From NCBI GenBank assembly GCA_028641055.1, contig CM054057.1:580493940-580557939 (forward strand): a stretch of DNA of 64,000 bases, read 5' to 3'. The stretch comes from Alopecurus myosuroides. Taxonomy: Eukaryota; Streptophyta; Magnoliopsida; Poales; Poaceae. The notes under the pieces are model-generated. The model was not told the DNA's origin and searched no databases. It was given only the letters and a program-made list of their open reading frames with translations. The translations under genes and the position numbers were made by a program. Below are positions 1-10,065 of the stretch, in pieces (within the stretch, counting starts at the first letter, position 1; each line of letters starts with the position of its first letter).

Positions 1-717
1 AAAATTCTTCTTACACAAATCTCAACATAAAACTTGATTAGAGGGGTTAGTGCCTCCATAAATTAAATCCACATAGGTACAGCAAAGACACATCATGAGT
101 TTATTCTAAATATTAACTACTGTTACTACAGTTGTGCATTGCTTCTTGATCAAAAGAACCACACAAAACACAAGTAATGAGAGCAATGCAAAATAAAGAC
201 ATAATCTGCCAAAAACTGAACAGCCCGTAAAGAGTGAATTTTTAGAGGCACTTGAGTTGCTCAAATCAGAAAACTTAAAACTAATGAAATATGTAGTGAT
301 AACTAAATATTGCTTTCGTAAATTACCAGGTCAAAATTCCACTTCTGTGATATTAAACATTTTTCGCAGTGAAGTTTAGGAATCTGTTTTCTGGACAGCT
401 AATTACTATTGTTTAATCCTATCTCTCATATAAGATTATTCTTGCCATTTATGATGAGAAATAAGACAGAAATGTTATGTTACAGTAGTGAACTAATATT
501 TTTTTATTGTTTTTAACTTTGGAAAAAGTTTTAATGATAGAGAATTTGCAATGGTTTCATTGGCATGAACAACACATGTTCAAGGTCGACCCCAACTTCT
601 CCATTACTCATCCTTCTCATTTACTTTCCCAAAAAAATTATAAAATGAAAATCTTAAACTAAATGATAGATAACAGTAGGTAAAGGTATTTTACATGTTG
701 AAAATAAAAATGTGTCG

Positions 718-1439
718 TCAACCGAATAAAAAAAGCATAAGGACACCAAAAAATATTAAACAATTTTTAAGTCTAACCCCTTTCCTATGCATTGGCATTT
801 TGTAATGAAACAAATAAAAGAAGCACATAATAGCAAGCATAGAAAGGTAGATCAAGTGCAACTGCAATACTTTCAGCATAAAGAGGGGAAACTTAATATT
901 GTCGAAATATGTGTAACCATGTTTCGCTCTCTCATAATAATTTTCAGTAGCATCATGAATAGATTCAACAATATGAATATCACATAAAACATTCTTATCA
1001 TGAGCCACATGCATAAAAGAATCACTACTCTCCACATAATTAAAATCCTCATTAGTGATAGTGGTAGTCAAACATTCATAATTTTCATTGCAATCATCAT
1101 ATATAGGAGGCATAGTATCATCAAAGTGAATTTTCTCCTCCAAGCTTGGGGAACTAGAAATATCATGCTCATCAAAACCAACTTCCCCAAGCTTAAAACT
1201 TTCCATAGAATCAGCAAGTATATCATTTTTATCCTCAAGTAGGGACTAAAAATATCATATTCATCAAGACAAACTTCCCCAAGCTCAAGGTTTTCCTTAG
1301 CAATAAAGGTGTTCAAAGAATTAGTACTACCACAAATATGATTGTTGTGCAAATAATTTTTCAATTTATCCTCAAACACTTCATGTCCTAATTCAAGGTA
1401 GATATTATACAGTTCTAAAATTGTTTGGTTGTTTTCCAT
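718..1439 (-). pseudogene. Hypothetical retroelement ORF behind the PBS of S, one frameshift
   Basis: Two overlapping minus-strand frames (1439 to about 1240, then about 1240 to 718) read as one protein of about 240 residues broken by a single-base shift near 1240. The first ATG lies about 80 bp downstream of the primer site, where gag normally starts. The C-terminal part has a leucine- and phenylalanine-rich stretch followed by the basic motif MHRKGVRLK. The same tail recurs at 28817-29078 and 55062-55259 in other elements. No known domain was recognised. It could be a relic of a family-specific accessory protein, or a conserved non-coding segment that happens to stay open. Confidence 0.5.
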
Positions 1440-1515
1440 TTTATAATTTTTTTTTGTGTTTTAGGTTTATATGTTAGTATGCAATGCAAACAAGAATAAA
1501 AGCTTAACACAACGC

Positions 1516-1533
1516 TCCCCGGCAACGGCGCCA
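1516..1533 (-). promoter_or_regulatory. Primer binding site, tRNA-Asp type (element S)
   Basis: The plus strand reads TCCCCGGCAACGGCGCCA, the 3' end of plant tRNA-Asp(GUC) including CCA, so the element RNA would pair with it over 18 nt. Ten bases separate it from the LTR at 1544. Confidence 0.9.
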
Positions 1534-1543
1534 GAAAAGTGCT

Positions 1544-2969
1544 TGATGACTCCCAAGTGCAGGAGATCAATTGTAGTACCTTTCGATAAGTATTTGAGTG
1601 TCGAACCCACGAGGAACTGAAGGTAAGCTATCTATTCTCTAAAGCACTATAACCCTCTTATATGGCTGTTTATGCAAAGCAATAAGTTTGACTAAAAGGA
1701 ACTAACTAATTAAAAGCAAGTGACGTGGAGTGCGGTTTGTCTAGTAACTAGTGAAGCAAGTTTAAAATGCAAGTAATCCTAGAGCAAGTTTCTAAAGCAA
1801 GTTTCTAAGCAAGTTTCACAAGTAGAAAGCAGAAAATATCTCAAGTATCTCAAGGGAGCAAGTGTTCTAGCAATAGGTGTTTCGTTCGTGTGGTTGTCAC
1901 AATTAGTGAAGCACATGTTTTAGTCTTAGTTATTTCTTCTAGGAAGGAGCCATGAATAGGTATAGTCAAGTAAATGATCTACAACCCCTTATGATGGATC
2001 ATGTGGCCAAGTAAATAACTGCACAAGATTGATTAAGACATAAAGTCCCACCATAGCCTTACGTTCTAAGGTCCCCTATATATATCCCCCAATAACTTAA
2101 CTTTGTGGCTCGGTCTCAGGTTACTGTCACTCCCAAGTCACCACCACTCCATTATGCTACCGTTGATCACCTTACATGCATTTCCCAACATATGCGTGCA
2201 CTCATATATTGTACATAAAGACAATCATAGAAGATAACAAACTTGTATGCAACCAATTAACGAACTATTTCACCATTGCCAAGAACAATTCACTACTCAA
2301 ACATAGACGGGGAGACACAATACATCAAGGGAATATAGTATTGCATCATACATCGTGTTTGCCAAGAGATTATAGTGGAGAGATGGAGCTGATCTTGTTG
2401 TAGATGTTGATGATGAACACGCCGGAGGAAGGTGGAGCCCTCCGGGGGTGATCCCGGCGGCGTTTCCCCTCCTCCGATCTTCTCCGTCGGCAGTCTTCTG
2501 TCTCTCTGTTTTGTGGTTTCGTCTCTCGGCGCCGCCTCCTTCTCGAAAAGGCCAGGGGCCCCTTTATATAATCGTTTTTAGGTCACGAGACACTCGGGAG
2601 CAGAAAGATCGACGGCATCGGAGCCACGGGGGCAAAAAGGGGGCCCCACACGCAGCCAAGGAATCTGGCCGCGTGGAGGGTCCTCTTTTCCACCTGGTTG
2701 GCCTTTTGGCCCTCTACTTTGGCCCATGGTCTTCGTCTCGAAAATTCTGAACCGTGCTCTTTGGCCTTGCCCTTTTTGGAGTCCCGAAGCTCCCGGAAAG
2801 TCTGAAACACTAAAAAGTACGTTTTCTGGAGAAACAGGGTTAGAACCAAAAGAAGGGGGATTGTTCAGAAAATCCCCCAAATCATTATAAAACATGAATA
2901 TAAGTTGCTAATATGTAGGAAAAACAAGTAATAACATGCAAAGTTCATCTATGCATTTTACATGCATCA
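1544..2969 (-). repeat. 5' LTR of element S
   Basis: Begins on the plus strand TGATGACTCCCAAG and ends ACATGCATCA, so in sense it is TGATGCATG...GGGAGTCATCA. The GC-rich part (2420-2800) carries the promoter and probable transcript start region. Its partner LTR lies left of the window. Confidence 0.85.
2561..2573 (-). promoter_or_regulatory. TATA box in the LTR of S
   Basis: The minus strand reads GATTATATAAAGG, followed downstream in sense by the GC-rich leader-like part of the LTR. Its position in mid-LTR is as expected for an LTR promoter. Confidence 0.55.
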
Positions 2970-3589
2970 CATGTGAACGTCGACTACATGATACTTCACC
3001 ATTTATGGGCCTAGGGGGATGCATAGTGTATTTGGCTACTAATTGTGGGGTTGGCAGACTGACAGAAACCTAAACCCCCGTTAGGAAACAATTACATGAG
3101 GGAGCGTAGGATCCCGGAGTTTAAATCTGTGGTTAGATTTATTTCTTAATTACTTTCTTGTAGTTGCGGATGCTTGCAAGGGGTATAACCACAAGTATGG
3201 ATTATTCTTGGATGGGACGGTACATTAGCATAGGTTCACCCACACAAAACTTATCAAAACACCTAAGATTATTCATCTGCACGGAACAAAAGCACTTGAC
3301 AGAAACCTCCCGTGTGTCTTCGAGAACGTTGGTTAATCATAAGTAAACCCAGCAGCTTGTCCTTTGCTGAACGAAAGGATTGGGCCACTTGCTGCAATTA
3401 TTACTACTGCAGTTTATTTACTCGCACTTTATTTATCTGCAATATCAAAAACCCCTACAAATATATCTTTCATTATTTATAGTGATTCCTTCATCGAAAC
3501 TGTTGTTAACACCTTCTGCTCCTTGTTGGGTTCGACACTCTTATTTATCGAAAGTACTACGATACACCCCTTATACTCGTGGGTCATCA
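2970..3589 (+). repeat. Z-type LTR fragment (element Z'), plus orientation
   Basis: Reverse complement of the first part of the Z LTR (8545-9165): the GTGAACGTCGAC, CCATTTATGGGCCTAGG and AGGATTGGGCCACTTGC blocks occur in matching order, ending GTGGGTCATCA at 3589. Element S has split it at CATGT, so the rest of the LTR should lie beyond the left window edge. On the right it abuts X internal sequence at AGCTT. Either a 3' LTR or a solo LTR. Confidence 0.8.
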
Positions 3590-4109
3590 AGCTTCCAGAT
3601 TCAGCAATTTCTTCTTCCATAGGCTCCTGCAAGGCATCAGTTACTTCCTTTGGTGGAGACAATCTTTTAAGATATTTAATTATGTAGTACTTACAATCCT
3701 TGTAATTATCATAGAAATATTCAAGTATATCATATATCTCATATTTATAAGGTGCATCATCAATATTTTCAAGCAAATAAGCAATTTTGAATGCACCCTT
3801 CCAAGCAATAAATTCCTCAATTTGTTCCACATCATCAAAGTCATAATTTTCCTTAACATAAGAAGATATGGTAACATCATCATTATACTCACATTGAAAA
3901 GGGAGGTGTTTATACCTCCTATAGCAACAAGATTTATCAAAGCAATAAGTAACATTATAGGTAGAGCACAAGTTTCTAGGAATGATATACAATTTATTAA
4001 TTTGCTCCCATAAGTCTATCCCTTTTTGTGCCAAGCGGTGTTCCTTATAGTATTTTTTTTTCGTGAACCCACTTTGCCAATAAGTTCTAGTTTCAAAGAC
4101 ATTAACCAT
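3590..4109 (-). pseudogene. N-terminal part of the hypothetical PBS-proximal ORF (X copy)
   Basis: An ATG at 4107-4109 opens a frame that stays open into the Z-type LTR at 3589, where it is truncated by that insertion. The protein is rich in Tyr, Asp, Cys and Glu, with a cysteine pair in STYNVTYCFDKSCCYRRYKH and an acidic QEPMEEEIAE stretch near the break. The same protein, more complete but with stops, is at 55062-56437 (V) and 28875-30185 (Y). No known domain recognised, and no resemblance to retrotransposon gag. Confidence 0.5.
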
Positions 4110-4293
4110 TGATAGCAAACATGACAAATCAATATTAAAAACAGGATAACAAAAATAACAACTAGAATAAGAACTAATTTTTTTTTGTTTCGATATAGAG
4201 AATCAAACAAGACAAAATAAAATAAACTAAGCAAAACAATAAAAAAGTAAAGAGATTGGAAGTGAGAGACTCCCCTTGCAGAAATTCTCTTCC

Positions 4294-4311
4294 TCCCCGG
4301 CAACGGCGCTA
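4294..4311 (-). promoter_or_regulatory. Primer binding site, tRNA-Asp type (element X)
   Basis: TCCCCGGCAACGGCGCTA, 17 of 18 matches to the tRNA-Asp 3' end. The one change falls in the CCA. Seven bases lie before the LTR. Confidence 0.85.
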
Positions 4312-4318
4312 GAAAACA

Positions 4319-5883
4319 TGATGGGGTGTGTAGTTGCACTCGTTGGTAAACCCCAAGAGAAAGGTGGTGAAGAGTGCAACGACAAGTTTTCCCTCAGAAA
4401 AGAAACCAAGGTTGAATCGACCAGTAGGAGGACAAGAAACTTCTGAAGGTTGAGGCAGTTGATGTGGTAGGGTGCACTACCGGTTCAGCAGCAACGTGGA
4501 ACCTACACAACACAATCAATTCACTTTGCCCCCACGAAGCGGTGAGGTTGTCAATCTCACCAGTTTTGCTGATAACAAAGAGGTTAAATGTATGGTGTGG
4601 AAACGGTAGGAGAACAATGTGAAAATAGTAGTAGCAGTGTAAAAACAGTGGAAGCTGTGTGAAAATAGTAATTGTAGTGGTTGTATGATCAGTATGAGAA
4701 AATGGACCGAGGTCCACAGTTCACTAGTGGTGTCTCTCCATAAAACATAGATAACATGTGTGGTGAACAAATTGCAGCTGGGCAATTGACAAATATTGAA
4801 ACATGCATGACATGATGATTACTATGGGATTCATGCGGGCATTACAACAAGACTCATAGACCGTTATCCAACTGCATCTATGACTAATAATGCACCCTCA
4901 GAATATCATCTGAACTATCTTTCGGTATTAAGTTGCAAGCAACAGATTATTACATTAAGCAAAGTGTGTAATGTAAACATCGTTGTTTTCTCCCTAATGG
5001 CAACAACACATCCTCCATATGTCACGCTTCTGTCGCTCGAGCACAGATGCAAAGTAGGCATGATCCCACTATCGAGCATAAATACTCCCTCTTGGAGTCA
5101 CTAGCATCTACTGGGCCAGAGCATCTACTAACAACGGAGAGTATGCAAGATCATAAATAACATACACATGAAGATAACATGATAGATTTATAATCAAGAG
5201 ACATAGCATGCAATATTCATCGGATCCCAGCAAACACAACATGTAGCATTAAAATAAGATGATATCGATCATGTAGGGAAGCTCACGAGATCTAAACATG
5301 AGGCATAAAGAGGAGAGAACAACCATCTAACTACTTATATGGACCTGTAGTCCAAGGATGAACTACTCACACATCAGTCCGGAGGCGGGCATGGTGGTGT
5401 AGAGCCCTCCGGTGATGATTTCCCCTCCAGAACCCTCTCCAACTCGGGTTGACGATGACGGCGGACTCGTGTGTTTTTCGTGAAAGAGTGGGATCTTTTA
5501 GGGTTTACTATCCGAGGGGATTATATAGGTGAAAGGGCAACATCGACGGGCGTCTAGGGGGCCCACACCACCCCATGGCGCGGCCGGGGGGGGGGGGCGC
5601 CGCCCTATGGTGTGGGGCCCCCGTGGCCACCCTTCGGACTCGATGTGCGCGACAATTTTGTAAGACTTCTGGTTTTTGAATTTTCCAATTCCAAGAATAT
5701 TTCCAAAACAACTTTTCTCAAGCCAAAAACAGCAGAAAACAAGAACTGGCTCTGTGGCATCTGTTAAATAGGTTAGTCCTAGAAAATCGATAAAAATTAT
5801 ATAAAGTGCATAGCAAGCATGTAGCAAATAAAAAGAAAACAACATGGACCATCACAAATTATGGATACGTTTATGACGTATCA
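4319..5883 (-). repeat. LTR of element X
   Basis: Plus strand starts TGATGGGGTGTG and ends TTTATGACGTATCA, so in sense TGATACGTCATAAACG...CCCCATCA. About 1.57 kb. The copy at 56647-58250 is aligned over its length, with scattered substitutions and a few indels. A G-run of about ten bases lies near 5588. Nothing in it reads as a gene. Confidence 0.85.
5515..5529 (-). promoter_or_regulatory. TATA box in the LTR of X
   Basis: The minus strand reads CCTATATAATCCCC. The surrounding block (TCCGAGGGGATTATATAGG then GAAAGGGCAA on the plus strand) is conserved in the V LTR (57891) and, as ATTAAATAG, in both W LTRs (32751 and 43220), supporting a shared core promoter. Confidence 0.6.
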
Positions 5884-7419
5884 TAACCCAATTTATTGAT
5901 TCGACACATGGGGAGCCAAATAATACCTATAAGCCTTAGGAGCTGATTTGTCAATTCACCAACACCTGAGATGTACTTACAAAAAGATATTAGTAACACA
6001 AGGTGCAATAAAACAGTCGACGGAGTGGTGATGCGATAATTCTCTTGTGTCCTCAACACACCTAATACAATGGTAGTTGTATATATGCACGGGTTCAGCA
6101 AAAAGATAGTGAATGTGTGAAATACGTAGTGAAATAAGTGATAAATGTGATCTGTAATAAACGTACTAGCAAAGAAACAAGTAATAAAAGCATGTAAAAA
6201 CAACAACAATAATAGTAAAATGTGGAGCGGGGTTCGTAGTTTCACTAGAAGTAACTCCCAAAGCAATAAAACCGGCGTTGGGTGAACAAATTATAGTTTG
6301 GAAATTGACTAAAAATGAGACTAACTTATGACAAACTTATTCAACTGGTAAATCATACGTAGGCATGTGTTCCGTATATAGTTGTCTCCACTCGCTACAA
6401 GAATTCGTACAACATCTTCTGTCCAACCATCCCGTTGCTACGGGGCCAAATAAGGAACTTATGGTAATTAAGGTGCTTGTTCTACCTAGAACCGGAACAA
6501 AGCATTAACATTTAGTGAGCACATGTAATCCTCAAACTACAGCCCTTCCCCTCCGAATATCACAACCATGTCACCTTGGGGTCTCAGGTTCCAGACTATA
6601 ATAGGTGCATACAACTTGTAGGTAGGATCCAAACAACAAACAGATTCATGCAAACATAAAGGGTTCATATCTGAAGTTATGCTACTCGTGCACTAGTAAC
6701 AAGCATTAAGAATAGCAAGGTTACAGCAATCGATAATGTATCGAATCAATAATGTATCGAATCAATAACTGGTCATAATGTACATTCATCGGATCCCAAC
6801 ATACACACCAGCAATTACATCATATTGATCTCAATTGAGAACATTATATTGAGTAACAAGGAAGAGAGAGAACCACCTATATAAAACTACGAACCCGTAG
6901 TCCATGGGGGAACTACTCACAAAGCATCATGGAGGAAGAACGATCAATGTAGGGTGCCGGAATAGGAACTTCCCCATCCCGGCAGGGTGCCGGAACAGGA
7001 ACTTCTTTCCCCCGAAGTAGAGTTTTTGATGGCGGTGGAACTCAAACGTGTTTCTAGAAATATCGTCGAATGTTCCTCTAGTTTTAGGTCCAACGTGATT
7101 TTATAAGCCAGAGGGCGATGCGAGGCGGTGTAAGGAGCCTCCAGGGGCCCTGTAGGCGCAGTCAAGGGGGAGGTTGCGGCTGTGCCTCCCTGGGGGTCAT
7201 GGGCCCCATCTTGGGCTGCCCTTCTGGCTCAAATATTTTCACATCATTCCGAGCACTTTCATTTTTTACCTATTTCTGCAATGCACCGACAAATAAACAG
7301 GAACTGGCACTGGGCATCTTGTTAATGGTTTTGTCCAATAAATGATAGAAAACATAGGTAAAACATGTAAAAAACAAGCATGGAGCATCAAAAATTATAG
7401 ATACGTTTGGGACGCATCA
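5884..7419 (-). repeat. Part of the 3' LTR of Y, interrupted by X
   Basis: Ends on the plus strand ATACGTTTGGGACGCATCA directly before a polypurine tract, so 7419 is a true LTR end. The left end TAACCCAATTTATTG is not an LTR terminus, which fits an LTR whose outer part was displaced by X. The same piece occurs at 58251-59783, again directly after an X-type LTR. Confidence 0.75.
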
Positions 7420-7434
7420 GCATCCCCAAGCTTA
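7420..7434 (-). promoter_or_regulatory. Polypurine tract of Y
   Basis: Sense reads TAAGCTTGGGGATGC immediately upstream of the LTR start TGATGCGTCC, the plus-strand priming site of Gypsy elements. It shows that the internal region lies to the right of this LTR. Confidence 0.8.
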
Positions 7435-8544
7435 ACTCCCGCTCTTCCTCAAGTAGGTAAGTGATAAGAAAATAATTTTTTAAGTGACATGCTACCAACA
7501 CAATCTTGATCAAATAATAATGTAAAGCAGGATTATAGTTGATATCAAGTGAGTAATGTGTAAACCATTAGGAAAAACAAAGTAAAAACTTTCAATGAAT
7601 GCAATGTATATTAAATATGATTTAAGCTTCAAGCACAATAATATAATAATCCAATGCATCAAACACTTACAACAATTTATGTTAGGATCAAGTCAAGTGA
7701 TAACAATATGCACGTAGAAAAGCAACTCACTATTTGTGCTATAAAAACAACTAATCGTTTAGTATTGGTTCTTGGCACCAGGATGTTATGGCTAAGAGAA
7801 CATTATGGGGGCTTTGGATGGTTAATGGAAGAAAGTCTCACACAGCTGAAAGTGATCATTAGACAAGAGGAAGTCTTATAATCGAAGGTATGCAATGAGT
7901 AGTGATTGCCACACAACAGGTGCACATAGAGCTATAAGCGTATGAAAGCTCTCCAATGGAACTAATGGGGGTTCACCCAACTTTCTTGCTCACGAAGACC
8001 TATAGCACTTTAGAGGAGGCTCATCATTGGATTATACAAACCAAGTTCTATAATGTAAAGTTCCCCTCATAGTTATGGAAGTCATAATATTAAAACCCTC
8101 TCTAAACTAAAGTAATGGAGCTAAACATAATCACAAGTGTGGAATAGAGGATAGTAGTGCTGCCCCCTCTCTCTTCTAATTATTTTTTTATCTCTCATTG
8201 ACCTTGTTTTTCTTTTTTTGGGCTCTTTTTGAATCCTCACCAATAGAGGCAACACTCTATATTACAATGAATCATCACACTTTTAGTACTGATAACTCAT
8301 AATAAAATATCTCTGATGTATCAAACTGAATGCTCATGCCAGTGTAGCAGTATGCAATATAACAATAAAGCACGACTCTGATGTATCAAAGTAAATGCTC
8401 CTACCAGTGTAGCAGTATGCAATATTATAATGAATCAATTCATCAAGTCACATAATGTAGATGGATGTTATATGGCAATATATCTCGGAACGGCTATGGA
8501 GATGTTGTGGTAGGTAGGTATGGTGGCCGTTTTGAGGAAGATAT
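7435..8544 (-). other. 3' untranslated internal region of Y, left part
   Basis: AT-rich, no ORF of substance, and ends at GATAT, the target site of Z. Positions 7435-7990 are clearly paralogous to 59799-60377, apart from one short stretch near 7520 that differs in length. Contains a short direct repeat around 8310 and 8375 (TCTGATGTATCAAA, CAGTGTAGCAGTATGCAATAT). Confidence 0.6.
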
Positions 8545-10051
8545 TGATGACCCACAAGTATAGGGGGTGTATCGTAGTAATTTCGATAAATAAGTGTCAA
8601 ACCCAACAAGGAGCAGAAGGTGTTGACAAGCAGTTTCGATGAAGGAATAACTGTAAATACTGAAAGATAGATTTGTAGGGGTTTTTGATATTGCAGATAA
8701 ATAAAGTGCGAGTAAATAAAGTGCAGTAATAATAATTGTAGCAAGTGGCCCAATCCTTTCTTCAGGAAAGGACAAGCCGGTGGGTTTACTTATGATTAAC
8801 AAACGTTCTCGAGGACACACGGGAGGTTTTTATCAAGTGCTTTTGTTCCATGCCGCCGAATAATCTCCATGATTTGATAAGTGTTGTGTGGGTGAACCTA
8901 TGCTAATGTACCGTCCCATCCAAGACTAATACATACTTGTGATTATACCCCTTGCAAGCATTCACAACTACAAGAAAGTAATTAAGAAATAAATCTAACC
9001 ATAGGTTTAAACTCCGGGATCCTACACTCCCTCGTGTAATGGTTTCCTCATGGGGGTTTAGGTTTCTGTCACTCTGGCAACCCCACAATTAGTAGACAAA
9101 TACACGATGCATTCCCCTAGGCCCATAAATGGTGAAGTATCATATAGTCGACGTTCACATGACACCACTAGAAGAATAACACCACAACTTAAATATCAAA
9201 CCATTAAATATTACTCAACGTTACTTCACTACTAACAACTTGACTTTTGACATGTCCTCAAGAACAACACGAACTACTCACAAGACATCATATGGATCAT
9301 AATCAAAGGTGATATAATGGATGATAACAATCTTGTCATAAAGTGCAAACACCAATAAATCTCACAAGCATCAACTACTAACAAATAATCCACACCGGGA
9401 GAGAGATTTAATGTAAAACAATGGTAGAGGCCCCTAATTGTTACAGCGGTATGACGGTGGATGATGAGGGTGATCGTGCTGGTGGTGACGATGATGATGA
9501 TGAAGATCTTGATGATGCCCGGAGTGATGACGGTGATGATGGCGGTGATTTCCCCTCTCCGGAGAGGAATTTCTCCGGTAGATTTCTCGTTGCCAGAGAG
9601 TTTTTCTCTCTCCGGTGTTTTCCGCCCCGAGGCGGCGGCGGAATGATTCTTCGATGATGGTCTGTGGCTTACGGTTCCCTGGGGGTCAAGTACGCGAAAG
9701 ACCTCCACCAGAGGTGGGCCAAGGTGGCCACACCACCTGGTGGCGCGGCCAGGGGGCGCCACCACATGGTGTGGGCCCCTGGTGCCCCCCTCTCTGGCTC
9801 CCCTTCTGGGTGGGCTCCTCCTCTCAACTTCTAAGACACCCCCGTTATCCCCCTTATTCTTTCGATCTTCTGAAAAATGGTATCTCGACGCTGCTTTTTC
9901 CATCAGATTTCTGGTCCCGGTGTTTATTCTCAAAAAATTATGAAACATGCAAAATAAGATAAAATAACATAAGGGATTCATCATAACATGAAATATATCG
10001 ATGAATAACAGAAAATTATGATATAAATAGTGATGCAAATGGGACGTATCA
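8545..10051 (-). repeat. 3' LTR of Z
   Basis: Plus strand starts TGATGACCCACAAGTATAG and ends GGGACGTATCA, followed directly by the PPT. Contains a GAT-rich tract (about 9485-9545), also seen in the other LTR at 26505-26580. Several open frames across it are by-products of GC-rich low-complexity sequence. Confidence 0.92.
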
Positions 10052-10065
10052 ACTCCCCCAAGCTT
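10052..10065 (-). promoter_or_regulatory. Polypurine tract of Z
   Basis: Sense reads AAGCTTGGGGGAGT directly before the LTR start TGATACGTCC. Confidence 0.8.

Larger units (their letters stand above)
1..2969 (-). mobile_element. Element S: partial Gypsy-type LTR retrotransposon (internal region + 5' LTR)
   Basis: Minus-strand element whose 5' end is at the right. A 1,426-bp LTR (1544-2969) is preceded on its left by a perfect 18-nt tRNA-Asp primer site and then by internal sequence that runs off the window. The LTR ends are TG...CA in sense. It is followed at 2970 by CATGT, and the interrupted host LTR reads as continuous through CATGT when compared with the related LTR near 9150, so CATGT is the probable target duplication. 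Positions 1-717 are AT-rich internal sequence without an ORF and resemble 54500-54900 and 28600-28700 (shared motif GTTCAAGGTCGACCCC). No gag, protease or reverse transcriptase is visible in the part present. Confidence 0.85.
3590..5883 (-). mobile_element. Element X: 5' end of a Gypsy-type element (ORF, PBS, LTR)
   Basis: Minus-strand element consisting of the start of an internal region (3590-4318) and a 1,565-bp LTR (4319-5883). The internal part is interrupted at 3590 by the Z-type LTR. It is clearly paralogous to 55922-58250 (element V) over its whole length. It sits inside the LTR of Y, whose sequence starts directly at 5884. The 3' half and second LTR are not in the window. Confidence 0.75.

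Noticed and set aside
1516..1533. tRNA-Asp-like sequences near LTRs (also 4294, 17349, 41911, 56622) as tRNA genes
   Set aside because: Only the last 16-18 nt of the tRNA are present, always next to an LTR, so they are primer binding sites.
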